Source: Thermoplasmata archaeon
GTDB taxonomy: Archaea > Thermoplasmatota > Thermoplasmata > Halarchaeoplasmatales > Halarchaeoplasmataceae
DNA length: 27,160 nt
Direction: 5' to 3'
Assembly: GCA_019594025.1 (NCBI GenBank)
Contig: JAFDUB010000009.1
Span: 1 to 27,160, forward strand
Positions 7,725 through 14,950 of the stretch are shown piece after piece. The position numbers were made by a program, and so were the translations under genes. Positions within the stretch are counted from its first letter, which is position 1; each line of letters begins with the position of its first letter. The notes beneath the pieces are model-generated. The model made no database searches. It was not told the DNA's origin and worked only from the letters and a program-made list of their open reading frames with translations.

Positions 7725-9076
7725 TCTCTACCACCAACCGTAACCTCGGAGATCAGTACATCCGCCCCTCCATCGGTAACCGACGCACTTTGGCCCTTGC
7801 CGCAGTGCCCGATACCGGTATCGGTGTGTTTAGATATACCCACTATATTCTGAAGTGTTTCCAAAGTGAACCCGTTAAAGCTGACGTTCCTTAACGGTTT
7901 AACTATCTCACCGTTCTCGATCAAATATGCTACCTGGGCGTTGAACTGGAAGGTTCCCTGGGCGGGACTGACTTGACCGCCGCTGGTGGATTTAGCGTAG
8001 ATTCCTTTGTCGATATCTTCAATAAGTTCCTCAAAACTCATGTCACCGGGCTCCATGATCGTATTGCTCATCCTGACCAGGGGTTTAACCCTGAAGTCCT
8101 CCGCCCTTGCGCCTCCGTTGGGCTCCATATCTAACTTCCAAGCGTTCTCTCGATCAAGTATAAAATCATTCAGTATCCCATCTTTAACCAGGACTCTATT
8201 CCCTGCCTTCGTACCCTCGTCGTCGAAGGGGAAGCTGCCGTATCCGTCCATTGTAGGATCGTCCTTTATGGTCACTATATCCGACGCTACCTTCTCACCC
8301 AATTTACCTTTCAAACAGCTGTTACCACTTGCAACCAGGTCTCCTTCCGCCGCATGGCCGAAGGCCTCGTGGGAGAACACGCCCGTTAGATGCGGGTCCA
8401 TGACAACCGGCATCTTTCCCGAGGGCGGTGTTTTTGCCTCCAGCAACGATTTTAACATATCGAGTACGGTTTCCACATCGTCGTATGCGTTTTCAGTAAG
8501 TTCGAAACCACCTGTTCCGCCGGTAGCCTGGGTGGCCATCTGAATCGTATCGCTTTTGCCGGTGATTATCATGTACGTAACCAACCTTGGTATCTCCATC
8601 TCTATGTGTGCACCCTCGCTGGTGATTATCTCCTTTTTTACGAGCAGGTCCCTGTACCTTATATCTGTGGAGTTGACGAAGTCCTTCTTTAACCGATCTT
8701 CAACATCCCTTAGAAACTCAAGCTTCTCCTCCGGACCTACGTCAATGAAATTTTCCTTCATAGGCATCTTCACTTTTTCTTGCAGTATATCTACGTCCGC
8801 AAGGCCGGTTTCCTGCTTTCTTAATTTGTGACTGTTCTTAGCCATCTGAAAGGCCCTATCGATAGTTTTATCCAGGATATCCAGGTCCGCGGTACCCACG
8901 TATCCCCATCCGTTGCCGTAGAGTACCCTCACCATGGCACCTTCTTCCTCCCCCTGAACCACGGTCTCGGGAACACCGTCTTTTAAGTATAAAATCGTCC
9001 TGTACCACTTCTCTTTTCTTATATCACAGTACTCAGCACCCTTATCAACGGCGCTTTCTAACAGTTTTTTAACCAT
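7721..9076 (-). CDS. tldD: TldD-family zinc metalloprotease (copy 2)
   Basis: First gene of the four-gene tld cluster, 451 residues. It has HEAFGH (His236, Glu237, His241) and the metal-ligand cysteine in IGHCGKG (Cys425), so the active site looks intact. Family blocks SFPFDDEGT, NTIMEPGDMSFEELIEDID and YAKSTSGGQVSPAQGTFQF are present. The ATG at 9076 has only a poor upstream ribosome site (GGGT); an AT-rich element about 28 bases upstream would fit a leaderless message. Overlaps pmbA copy 2 by four bases. The substrate is unknown: no precursor-peptide gene is visible next to the cluster. Confidence 0.94.
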   Translation of the reverse strand: MVKKLLESAVDKGAEYCDIRKEKWYRTILYLKDGVPETVVQGEEEGAMVRVLYGNGWGYVGTADLDILDKTIDRAFQMAKNSHKLRKQETGLADVDILQEKVKMPMKENFIDVGPEEKLEFLRDVEDRLKKDFVNSTDIRYRDLLVKKEIITSEGAHIEMEIPRLVTYMIITGKSDTIQMATQATGGTGGFELTENAYDDVETVLDMLKSLLEAKTPPSGKMPVVMDPHLTGVFSHEAFGHAAEGDLVASGNSCLKGKLGEKVASDIVTIKDDPTMDGYGSFPFDDEGTKAGNRVLVKDGILNDFILDRENAWKLDMEPNGGARAEDFRVKPLVRMSNTIMEPGDMSFEELIEDIDKGIYAKSTSGGQVSPAQGTFQFNAQVAYLIENGEIVKPLRNVSFNGFTLETLQNIVGISKHTDTGIGHCGKGQSASVTDGGADVLISEVTVGGRE

Positions 9077-9082
9077 CGACCC

Positions 9083-9110
9083 GCTTATAATTTAAAGAGA
9101 TAAAAGCCTT
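9083..9110 (-). promoter_or_regulatory. Probable promoter of the tldD-pmbA-tldD-pmbA cluster
   Basis: The 52-base gap between tldD copy 2 and the dihydropteroate synthase gene contains, on the - strand, CTTTTATCTCTTTAAATTATAA. The part around 9101-9109 is about 28 bases from the ATG, consistent with leaderless transcription. The box nearer the start would be too close. Which one is used cannot be told from sequence. Confidence 0.4.
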
Positions 9111-9128
9111 TTGACACAAGCAGCGAAT

Positions 9129-10295
9129 TCAATGCTTTCGTAGGGAGGATACCGCCTTTACTACGTCAACGGTCTCCCTAACATCGTGTACCCTCAGTAT
9201 ACCTACCTTCTTTTGTACCGCCACGGCGGCTATACCTAAAGAACCGTACAGTCTTTCTTCAGCTTCCGTTCCCAATATCTCTCCCAAAAAGCTCTTTCTG
9301 GATGCGCCCAGTAATACTGGATAGCCCATGGAGTTGAATTCCTCTAACCTCGAGATTATCTCCAAGTTGTGTTTTAAGGTCTTACCGAAACCTATGCCCG
9401 GGTCTATGATTATATCGTTCGGCGAAACTCCTGCATCCTCTGCCTTAGTGGCCCTCTCTTTTAGAAAACCGTATATTTCGCCTATAACATCGTCGTACCG
9501 CGGATTTTTCTGCATGGTTTCAGGAGTACCCTGCATATGCATGATAACCACCGGTACGTCACATGAAGCGGCGGTTTCCAGCAGACCTTCCTTCCTTAAA
9601 CCGAATACGTCGTTTATCATCGACGCTCCGGCGTCCACGGCTTTTTCGGCGACCGTGCTATTGTGGGTATCCACACTTATGCACACATCCCTTTTCTCCG
9701 TCACCCTCTCGATAACTGGTACCACCCTCTCGATCTCTTCTTCAAAGGACAACCTTTCGCTGCCAGGCCTAGTACTCTCTCCCCCTACATCGATAATATC
9801 GGCCCCCTGTTCGACCATGGCTAACGCCCTTTTCACCGCGTCGTCCTCGTCCGAGTAACGACTACCATCGTAGAAACTGTCGGGAGTTACGTTTAGAATG
9901 CCCATGACCCTGGTACCGTCACCGGGAACCGGAGGCTCTCTAGGCTCGTCGAAGCTCTCTAGTGCCTTTCTAACCTCTTCCGAAAGAGAAGGTAAAGCAA
10001 AGGGCTGCTCCTCCAGCTTTTTTAACACCCTCCTGTATTGAGAGATGGTACCCATCATGATCACCTCGCTTTTTTCCTCGGATAACGAAAGGGTGCCCCA
10101 GGATACCGCTGCCTCGGCACCCGCGGCCAAAAACTCCTGCTTCAAAATGTTGGCACCACGGGGATCCAGTCCCGCGGCTCGTATCAAACGATATTCTCCT
10201 TTCGGAGACATGATCTCCACCCCCCTGGGATCACAGCCTATTCTGTTCAGTTCCTGGCCTACGTGTTTTAACGAAAGCACCCTGGTTTCGAACAT
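9129..10295 (-). CDS. folP: Dihydropteroate synthase with N-terminal extension
   Basis: Joins a pterin pyrophosphate to p-aminobenzoate or a related arylamine, for folate or methanopterin-type coenzymes. The C-terminal 265 residues form a complete TIM-barrel DHPS: VMGILNVTPDSFYDGSRY, IIDVGGESTRPGS, SVDTHNS, INDVFG, IMHMQGTPETMQ, IIDPGIGFGKT, LLGASRKSF and a final LRVHDV. The first 120 residues are an extra domain with RIGCDPRGVEIMSPKG and DPRGANILKQEFLAAGAEAAVS. I recall this extended form from clostridial and some archaeal enzymes; the function of the extra domain is not known to me. A TATA-like box 27 bases before ATG 10295 suggests a leaderless message. It lies upstream of the tld cluster in the same direction. 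Confidence 0.93.
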   Translation of the reverse strand: MFETRVLSLKHVGQELNRIGCDPRGVEIMSPKGEYRLIRAAGLDPRGANILKQEFLAAGAEAAVSWGTLSLSEEKSEVIMMGTISQYRRVLKKLEEQPFALPSLSEEVRKALESFDEPREPPVPGDGTRVMGILNVTPDSFYDGSRYSDEDDAVKRALAMVEQGADIIDVGGESTRPGSERLSFEEEIERVVPVIERVTEKRDVCISVDTHNSTVAEKAVDAGASMINDVFGLRKEGLLETAASCDVPVVIMHMQGTPETMQKNPRYDDVIGEIYGFLKERATKAEDAGVSPNDIIIDPGIGFGKTLKHNLEIISRLEEFNSMGYPVLLGASRKSFLGEILGTEAEERLYGSLGIAAVAVQKKVGILRVHDVRETVDVVKAVSSLRKH

Positions 10296-10317
10296 ATTTA
10301 TGGATAAGAGTAAAGGG

Positions 10318-10327
10318 TGATAAAAAG
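10318..10327 (-). promoter_or_regulatory. Probable promoter of folP
   Basis: CTTTTTATCA on the - strand is centred about 27 bases before ATG 10295, the usual spacing for a leaderless archaeal transcript. No ribosome site is visible before the ATG. Confidence 0.4.
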
Positions 10328-10328
10328 A

Positions 10329-10874
10329 TTAGTCTTCGAAAAGGGCACCGCAGCCGGGACAGGTATCCATGTCCTCCGATACCTCGGTACCACATAAGGG
10401 GCACATAAAACTCAATTCCACATCATAGTCTTCCCGAGGTTTGTCCATGAGAGAGGCGAATTGTCTTATGTTGTTTATTATCGATTCTTTATCGGTATCT
10501 TTCAGTTCAAAGGTGGTATCATCAACATTGTTAAGCATCTCTTCAAGTATAAGCTGATTGATCGCCTCCTCTATACTTTCTCCGCAGTCGGAACATTCTT
10601 TTTCTTTTATAGACGTTGAAAAACCACATTCCGGGCATTCTACCGTCGTACCTGGTTCCATCTCATGTTTTACTTTTTTACCATCTTCGGAAACGACTGA
10701 AGCATAGGGTACACGATGACTGCTCCGTTCAACGAATTTTTCTGACATTTGGGATATGACCCAATCTAAGTTAACGTCACATTTTGGACACTTTTCATCC
10801 GAAGGGGCGACACCCGCCCCACATAGGGGACAGTGCTTTGGTTCCTTTTTCCTCTTACCTTCGTTCGAATTCAT
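10329..10874 (-). CDS. Triple zinc-ribbon protein of unknown function
   Basis: A 181-residue soluble, acidic protein with three separate CxxC...CxxC zinc ribbons: Cys15/18 with Cys29/32, Cys80/83 with Cys94/97, and Cys158/161 with Cys172/175. The segments between ribbons are probably helical (EEAINQLILEEMLNN and SIINNIRQFASLMDK). I do not recognise a named family; such proteins in Archaea are often annotated only as zinc-ribbon domain proteins. It has its own TATA-like element. It lies between the OB-HD protein and folP, which does not reveal a function. Protein or nucleic-acid binding is a guess. Confidence 0.85.
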   Translation of the reverse strand: MNSNEGKRKKEPKHCPLCGAGVAPSDEKCPKCDVNLDWVISQMSEKFVERSSHRVPYASVVSEDGKKVKHEMEPGTTVECPECGFSTSIKEKECSDCGESIEEAINQLILEEMLNNVDDTTFELKDTDKESIINNIRQFASLMDKPREDYDVELSFMCPLCGTEVSEDMDTCPGCGALFED

Positions 10875-10899
10875 AATACTCGTTGAACAGTATGATTGG

Positions 10900-10910
10900 T
10901 TAAATATTTA
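10900..10910 (-). promoter_or_regulatory. Probable promoter of the triple zinc-ribbon gene
   Basis: TAAATATTTAA on the - strand is centred about 31 bases before ATG 10874, giving a leader of only a few bases. It overlaps the stop codon region of the upstream OB-HD gene. Confidence 0.45.
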
Positions 10911-11951
10911 TCCTTTAAAGATAGGGCGCCGTACACCTTCTTTAGAGACGTATATCATCTCTTCATCGCTCTCATCCAGCTCTTCTTTTGCCTGTATAAA
11001 ACCTCTCATACGTACGTTGAAAAGATCGATATGGTGTAACGCAACAGCCTCTTCCATCCTCGGGCTCCTGGCACTGCCCCACTCGTAATCGCCGTGATGG
11101 GAGAGTACGATGTGAGAGAGTTTTAACATCTGTTCTTCCGTCAAACCTTCTATCTTCCGGGCACGTTCCCGCACTATCCTCTCGCACAAAACGGTATGGC
11201 CTATAAGGCGGGCCTCGGTGGTCAACTCTATAGAGGTAAAATGCTCGTATTCGTAGACTTTGCCGAAGTCGTGGACGATGGCTGCGGTTAAAAGTAGATC
11301 TCGATCGAGTTCATCGTAAACTTCTGCGGCACTAAAAGATAACTTTACGTCATCCAGTGTATGCTCCAGTAACCCTCCGAGGTAATTGTTGCTGTAATTT
11401 TTACTGTAGGGGCTCTGTTTGAATTCTTTGCAGAAAGCATCGTCCTCTAAAAAAGACATAACCAGAGAGTAATAGGCCTCCTGTTGAATTTCAGCGGAAT
11501 ACTCCATCAGTTCTTCGAACATCTCGTCCACGTTTCTTTTGGTGGTGGGCATGTACTCAGTGGGATCCACCGTGGCTACATCAGCTCGACGAAGTTTATG
11601 GAATTCATCCGGATTTACCGATATCTGGAGGTCGCCCCGATAGGTAGTCACGGAACCGTGAACTTCCAGCACATCACCCGCCTTTATACTGCTGTAGAGA
11701 TCTTCAACCATCCGTTTGTCGGAACCGCCCCAGTACACCATGGGTATATCACCTGTACGGTCACCCACTTTCAGCCTAAAAAACCAGCCCCTGGCGTACT
11801 CTTTTGGAGGGATCTTGTCCCTAACGGCCAATCTATCCTTTATCCCCTGACCCTCTACCAGGTCCTCTACAAATATTCTCTTTTCCAATCTATCACAGAT
11901 ACGGCTAATCAAGAGGGGATATATAAGTTTGACTGGAAGTTCAGACTTCAA
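10908..11951 (-). CDS. OB-fold plus HD-domain phosphohydrolase (YhaM-like 3'-5' exoribonuclease family)
   Basis: Residues 25-120 form an OB-like nucleic-acid-binding fold (SIKAGDVLEVHGSVTTYRGDLQISV), and residues 175-320 an HD domain: His197 in GGLLEHT, His227-Asp228 in AAIVHDFGKV, His252, His285/286 in LSHHGDYEWGS, and Asp309. This order matches YhaM/CBF1-type 3'-5' exoribonucleases (about 310 residues), so RNA degradation is the best guess; other HD phosphohydrolases are possible. The start is uncertain: the longest frame uses TTG at 11951, overlapping the tfb stop by 11 bases, while a strong TATA box at 11919-11930 lies inside that frame. An in-frame TTG at 11888 would follow this box by about 35 bases. 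No ribosome site separates them. Confidence 0.88.
   Translation of the reverse strand: MKSELPVKLIYPLLISRICDRLEKRIFVEDLVEGQGIKDRLAVRDKIPPKEYARGWFFRLKVGDRTGDIPMVYWGGSDKRMVEDLYSSIKAGDVLEVHGSVTTYRGDLQISVNPDEFHKLRRADVATVDPTEYMPTTKRNVDEMFEELMEYSAEIQQEAYYSLVMSFLEDDAFCKEFKQSPYSKNYSNNYLGGLLEHTLDDVKLSFSAAEVYDELDRDLLLTAAIVHDFGKVYEYEHFTSIELTTEARLIGHTVLCERIVRERARKIEGLTEEQMLKLSHIVLSHHGDYEWGSARSPRMEEAVALHHIDLFNVRMRGFIQAKEELDESDEEMIYVSKEGVRRPIFKG
11919..11930 (-). promoter_or_regulatory. Possible internal promoter before the OB-HD gene
   Basis: AAACTTATATAT on the - strand is a good TATA box just after the tfb stop. Predicted transcription would begin near 11898, before the in-frame TTG at 11888. If used, the protein lacks the first 21 residues of the longest frame. 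Confidence 0.4.
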
Positions 11952-12894
11952 CGTCTAAGTCAAGTTCATCAACCAATTCCTTGTATCTATTCCTAACGGT
12001 CACCTCGGTAACCGCGGCGACATCCGCCACCTCTCTCTGAGTGCGCCTTTGATTCTCCTGGATAGATGATATGTATATGGAAGCGGCAGCCAATCCCGTA
12101 GGTCCTTTGCCGGATATCAGCTCCTTCTTCTCCGCCTGCTTTATTATATCATCCGCCCTTCTCTGGACCTTACCGGACAGGCCGAGTTCGCTGCAGAAAC
12201 GGCCCAGGTACTCTTCGGGACGGGTGGGTTTCAGCTTTAATACGAGCTCTCTGCTCAGAAATCGATATGTTCTGCCGATCTCTTTCCTGTCCGACGAGGT
12301 CGCTTCGGCGATCTCATCCAGGGTACGGGGAACGTTTGCCTTTCTGCAGGCGGCATAAAGGGAGGACGCGACGACACTGTTTATGCTCCTCCCTCGGATA
12401 AGATTCTTTTTAACCGCGTTTCTGTAGATAACGGCGGCACTCTCCCGTATGTTCTTGGGAAGACCCATGGTAGAAGCCATCCTGTCGAGCTCCGTAAGTG
12501 CGTAAGCTAAATTACGTTCCGTCGCATCGGATACCCTGATCCTCCTCTGCCACTTCCTCAAACGGTATATCTGCGCCTTTTTCTTGCTGGGTATGGACCT
12601 GCCGTATGAATCACGGTTGGACTGGTCTATGCCCGTTGAAAGACCCTTATCATGGACCATCTGAGTCATGGGAGCTCCGGTACGTGCACGGCTCTGCTCC
12701 TGCTGCATGTCGAAGGCTCTCCACTCGGGGCCCTCGTCCACGTACTGATCATCAACGACAAGACCACAGTCTTCACACACCAATTCACCCCGGTCGTAAT
12801 CTTGAGCAAGGTGCTTACTACCACATTCAGGACATTCCTCTATCTTTTCAACTTTATCGTGTTTGCGGTCGACTACATCTGTATCTTCATTCAT
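11941..12894 (-). CDS. tfb: Transcription initiation factor B (TFB/TFIIB)
   Basis: Recruits RNA polymerase to TBP-bound promoters. The 317-residue protein has an N-terminal zinc ribbon (Cys21, Cys24, Cys40, Cys43 in CPECG and CEDCG), a B-reader/linker with GPEWRAFD and RTGAP, and two cyclin folds: the first includes SINSVVASSLYAACRKANVPRTLDEIAE, the second GKGPTGLAAASIYI and the helix-turn-helix QREVADVAAVTEVTVRNRY. I chose ATG 12894: GGAGG lies inside the gar1 end at suitable distance, and the upstream start adds only six basic residues. It overlaps gar1 by eight bases, so the pair is co-transcribed, as in many Archaea. Confidence 0.97.
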   Translation of the reverse strand: MNEDTDVVDRKHDKVEKIEECPECGSKHLAQDYDRGELVCEDCGLVVDDQYVDEGPEWRAFDMQQEQSRARTGAPMTQMVHDKGLSTGIDQSNRDSYGRSIPSKKKAQIYRLRKWQRRIRVSDATERNLAYALTELDRMASTMGLPKNIRESAAVIYRNAVKKNLIRGRSINSVVASSLYAACRKANVPRTLDEIAEATSSDRKEIGRTYRFLSRELVLKLKPTRPEEYLGRFCSELGLSGKVQRRADDIIKQAEKKELISGKGPTGLAAASIYISSIQENQRRTQREVADVAAVTEVTVRNRYKELVDELDLDVEV

Positions 12895-13129
12895 TTTTTT
12901 CTTCCTCCACAAATACCGATCTACCGATCATGGTCAGAGGGCGTTTTAGCTTTGCCTTCGGGGTCACTTCCACATAGGGTTCATCAACAGGCCCGAATAC
13001 CCAAGACACTCTACCTAACTCGTTTCTTCTATTGTCAAAGACTACCGATTCTTTGGACACATGGCATGGGAATCGGGCGACAATTTTCCCTCTATTCGAG
13101 ATGGTGTGAATCTTTCCTTTAAGTCTCAA
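12887..13129 (-). CDS. gar1: H/ACA ribonucleoprotein subunit Gar1
   Basis: Gar1 binds Cbf5 in the H/ACA guide-RNA complex that makes pseudouridine in rRNA. The short beta-barrel is recognisable by LKGKIHTI, GRVSWVFGPVDEPYVEVTPK and GRSVFV, ending in an acidic-basic tail. I start at TTG 13129: a perfect GGAGGT lies eight bases before it, and the resulting N-terminus M-RLKGK resembles other archaeal Gar1 proteins (M-KRLGK). The alternative ATG at 13147 adds six residues and has no ribosome site. First gene of the gar1-tfb unit, with its own promoter upstream. Confidence 0.88.
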   Translation of the reverse strand: MRLKGKIHTISNRGKIVARFPCHVSKESVVFDNRRNELGRVSWVFGPVDEPYVEVTPKAKLKRPLTMIGRSVFVEEEKNE

Positions 13130-13170
13130 TATTTCCGACCTCCGCATGATGGCAGCGGTTCTTCAGATTA

Positions 13171-13214
13171 CGTACATAATTGTACGGTTATATTTAAAGC
13201 TTTCGAAAAGCTTT
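13171..13214 (-). promoter_or_regulatory. gar1-tfb promoter with two symmetric elements
   Basis: A TATA box (CTTTAAATATAACC on the - strand, 13187-13200) lies between two dyads. At 13171-13186, around the expected transcription start, CGTAC and GTACG arms flank six bases. At 13196-13214, overlapping the upstream edge of the TATA box, AAAGCTTT occurs twice, separated by three bases. Each AAAGCTTT is itself palindromic and the two could form an 8-bp hairpin, so this could also be part of the 3' end of the prepilin peptidase message. An operator controlling tfb is possible but unproven. Confidence 0.45.
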
Positions 13215-13248
13215 ATTAGATAGTCTATTTCATGTAAAATAAACGTTT

Positions 13249-14124
13249 CTACAAAAGATGTAAAAGAGGATTTCCGATTATAAAAGAGAGTACGAAACCT
13301 ATGCACATGAGCACTATGAAGGGGATCTTTGGAGTGACCCAGATCTTTTCGTCTCCAGGGAAGTCGTCGTAGATACTTTCATCCTCCTCTTTTGGTCTCA
13401 ACCTTAACTTCCGTTCGCCATCCTCCATGTATTCCATGGACCAGACGAAGGAGTTTTTGGCCGACGCGGCCTCTGTTTTGAAACCCAATAGCATCTGAGG
13501 AAAGTTAAAATCGCCGCGCTTTGTATTCAATATTAAATAAAAAACAGGTAGGACCAGTGCTATCAACGAAGAATTCAGCAGTATCACGAAGGTGAAGGGA
13601 AAGAGGGACTGCATTGCCTCCACCATCTGCCGATCCACCCCGTAATTGGTAATACCCTCGATATAGGGATAGTAGGGTAAGAGAACGGCTAAGGCAAGTA
13701 CGGCCTTGGCATCCGCACCACCGTGTAGGACATACAGGTAATAAAGAACGAAGGCCACCAGCATCATCGCCGGTATGGCGAGCAGAGGCCATACTTCGGG
13801 ATCCCCGTGGAAAGTACCAACCAGATAGGCCATGGTAATAATCGGTACTAAGAACCACAAGAGTACAAGAGGGTTCCATCTAGAGCCGTCGTAGAGCACT
13901 GGCCTGTCTACAAATGCCTCGACTAAAAAGAATACTATGGGAACGAATATCAGCATGTAGAGTAGGGGAGCCTCGGTGAGAACCAACTGTACTATCAGCA
14001 CCACGATAGCTAAAATAGACATGACCATCCAAAGTTCGTCGGGAACTCTTCTGGTTTTGATGTCTAGCCCCGCAGCGATGAGCAGAAACGCCAGTCCGAT
14101 AGAAAATCTAGCTATCGTGTACAT
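13249..14124 (-). CDS. Archaeal class III prepilin/prearchaellin peptidase (A24 family)
   Basis: Membrane aspartic protease that removes the signal peptide from type IV pilin-like and archaellin precursors. The two catalytic aspartates are visible: Asp21 in LDIKTRRVPDE and Asp138 in HGGADAKA (the GxGD motif). At 291 residues it is longer than FlaK/PibD (about 230). It has about eight hydrophobic segments and a soluble stretch (about residues 205-265, rich in charged residues, ending DDFPGDEKIWVTPKIPF) before a last membrane helix, matching the type II C-terminal extension of archaeal A24 peptidases. Starts four bases after the nadC stop, so likely in one transcript with nadC. No pilin gene is visible in the window. 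Confidence 0.9.
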   Translation of the reverse strand: MYTIARFSIGLAFLLIAAGLDIKTRRVPDELWMVMSILAIVVLIVQLVLTEAPLLYMLIFVPIVFFLVEAFVDRPVLYDGSRWNPLVLLWFLVPIITMAYLVGTFHGDPEVWPLLAIPAMMLVAFVLYYLYVLHGGADAKAVLALAVLLPYYPYIEGITNYGVDRQMVEAMQSLFPFTFVILLNSSLIALVLPVFYLILNTKRGDFNFPQMLLGFKTEAASAKNSFVWSMEYMEDGERKLRLRPKEEDESIYDDFPGDEKIWVTPKIPFIVLMCIGFVLSFIIGNPLLHLL

Positions 14125-14128
14125 CTTA

Positions 14129-14947
14129 TCATTTTATGTTAAGCGAAAGGTCGGCAGCCGTTACCGAGTGTGTTAGGGATCCGGAGGAAATCACATCCGC
14201 GTAGGGGGCGTAATCGGCAACGTTGGATTCGTCGATACCGCCGGATATCTCCACCATGATTTTTTTATCTATTTCTTTGATTTTCTTATAAGCCTCTTTG
14301 GCCGAACTAGGAGACATATTATCCAGCATGATTATGTCCGCTCCTTTTTCAGCAGCGGTTACCGCACCTTCTACATCGGTGACCTCTACGTCTATCTTTT
14401 TAGAAAAAGAGGCCTTCTTTGCTCGTTGGATAGCTTCTTTTAACCCTCCTGCAAGGGTTATATGATTGTCTTTGATAAGAACCATATCGTCCAGGGCCAT
14501 CCTGTGGGGGTCTCCGCCGCCGTCCTCCACAGCTTTTTTTTCAAAGTACCTGAAGCCAGGTGTAGTCTTGCGGGTGCATGCTATGACCGTATCGCCCGCT
14601 AAGTTTTTCATTTTACGAACCTTGGTTGCGATACCGCACATCCTCATCAGGATGTTCAAAGCGGTACGTTCGATTCCCAGAATAGCGGAAGCCCGGCCTT
14701 TTAACTCCAATAAAATGTCTCCTTTTTTAACCTCCGAACCAGAGGTAAAATAACTTTCAACTTCAACACCATGACTTTCAAAAAGGAAGGTGATCTCCCG
14801 AATACCGCTGAGAACGAAGTCGTTTTTCGCTCCTATAACCGCTTCCACCCTTCTATCGTCCACACACAGACGAGTGGTCAGATCTCCAAATCCTAAGTCC
14901 TCCGATAGATATCGATCGAAATGTTGTTGTAATAACCACTCTTCCAT
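14129..14947 (-). CDS. nadC: Quinolinate phosphoribosyltransferase (carboxylating)
   Basis: Makes nicotinate mononucleotide, CO2 and pyrophosphate from quinolinate and PRPP in de novo NAD synthesis. The 272-residue protein has the N-terminal EDLGFGDLTT motif, the ERTALNILMRMCGIAT helix, CTRKTTPGFRYFEKKAV and GGGDPHRMALDDMVLIKDNH active-site blocks, and the barrel-end motifs VEVTDVEGA, IIMLDNMSP and VEISGGID. Length is normal. ATG 14947 follows an AGAGGT ribosome site and begins three bases after the upstream nuclease gene. The partners nadA and nadB are not in the window. Confidence 0.96.
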   Translation of the reverse strand: MEEWLLQQHFDRYLSEDLGFGDLTTRLCVDDRRVEAVIGAKNDFVLSGIREITFLFESHGVEVESYFTSGSEVKKGDILLELKGRASAILGIERTALNILMRMCGIATKVRKMKNLAGDTVIACTRKTTPGFRYFEKKAVEDGGGDPHRMALDDMVLIKDNHITLAGGLKEAIQRAKKASFSKKIDVEVTDVEGAVTAAEKGADIIMLDNMSPSSAKEAYKKIKEIDKKIMVEISGGIDESNVADYAPYADVISSGSLTHSVTAADLSLNIK

Positions 14948-14950
14948 AGA

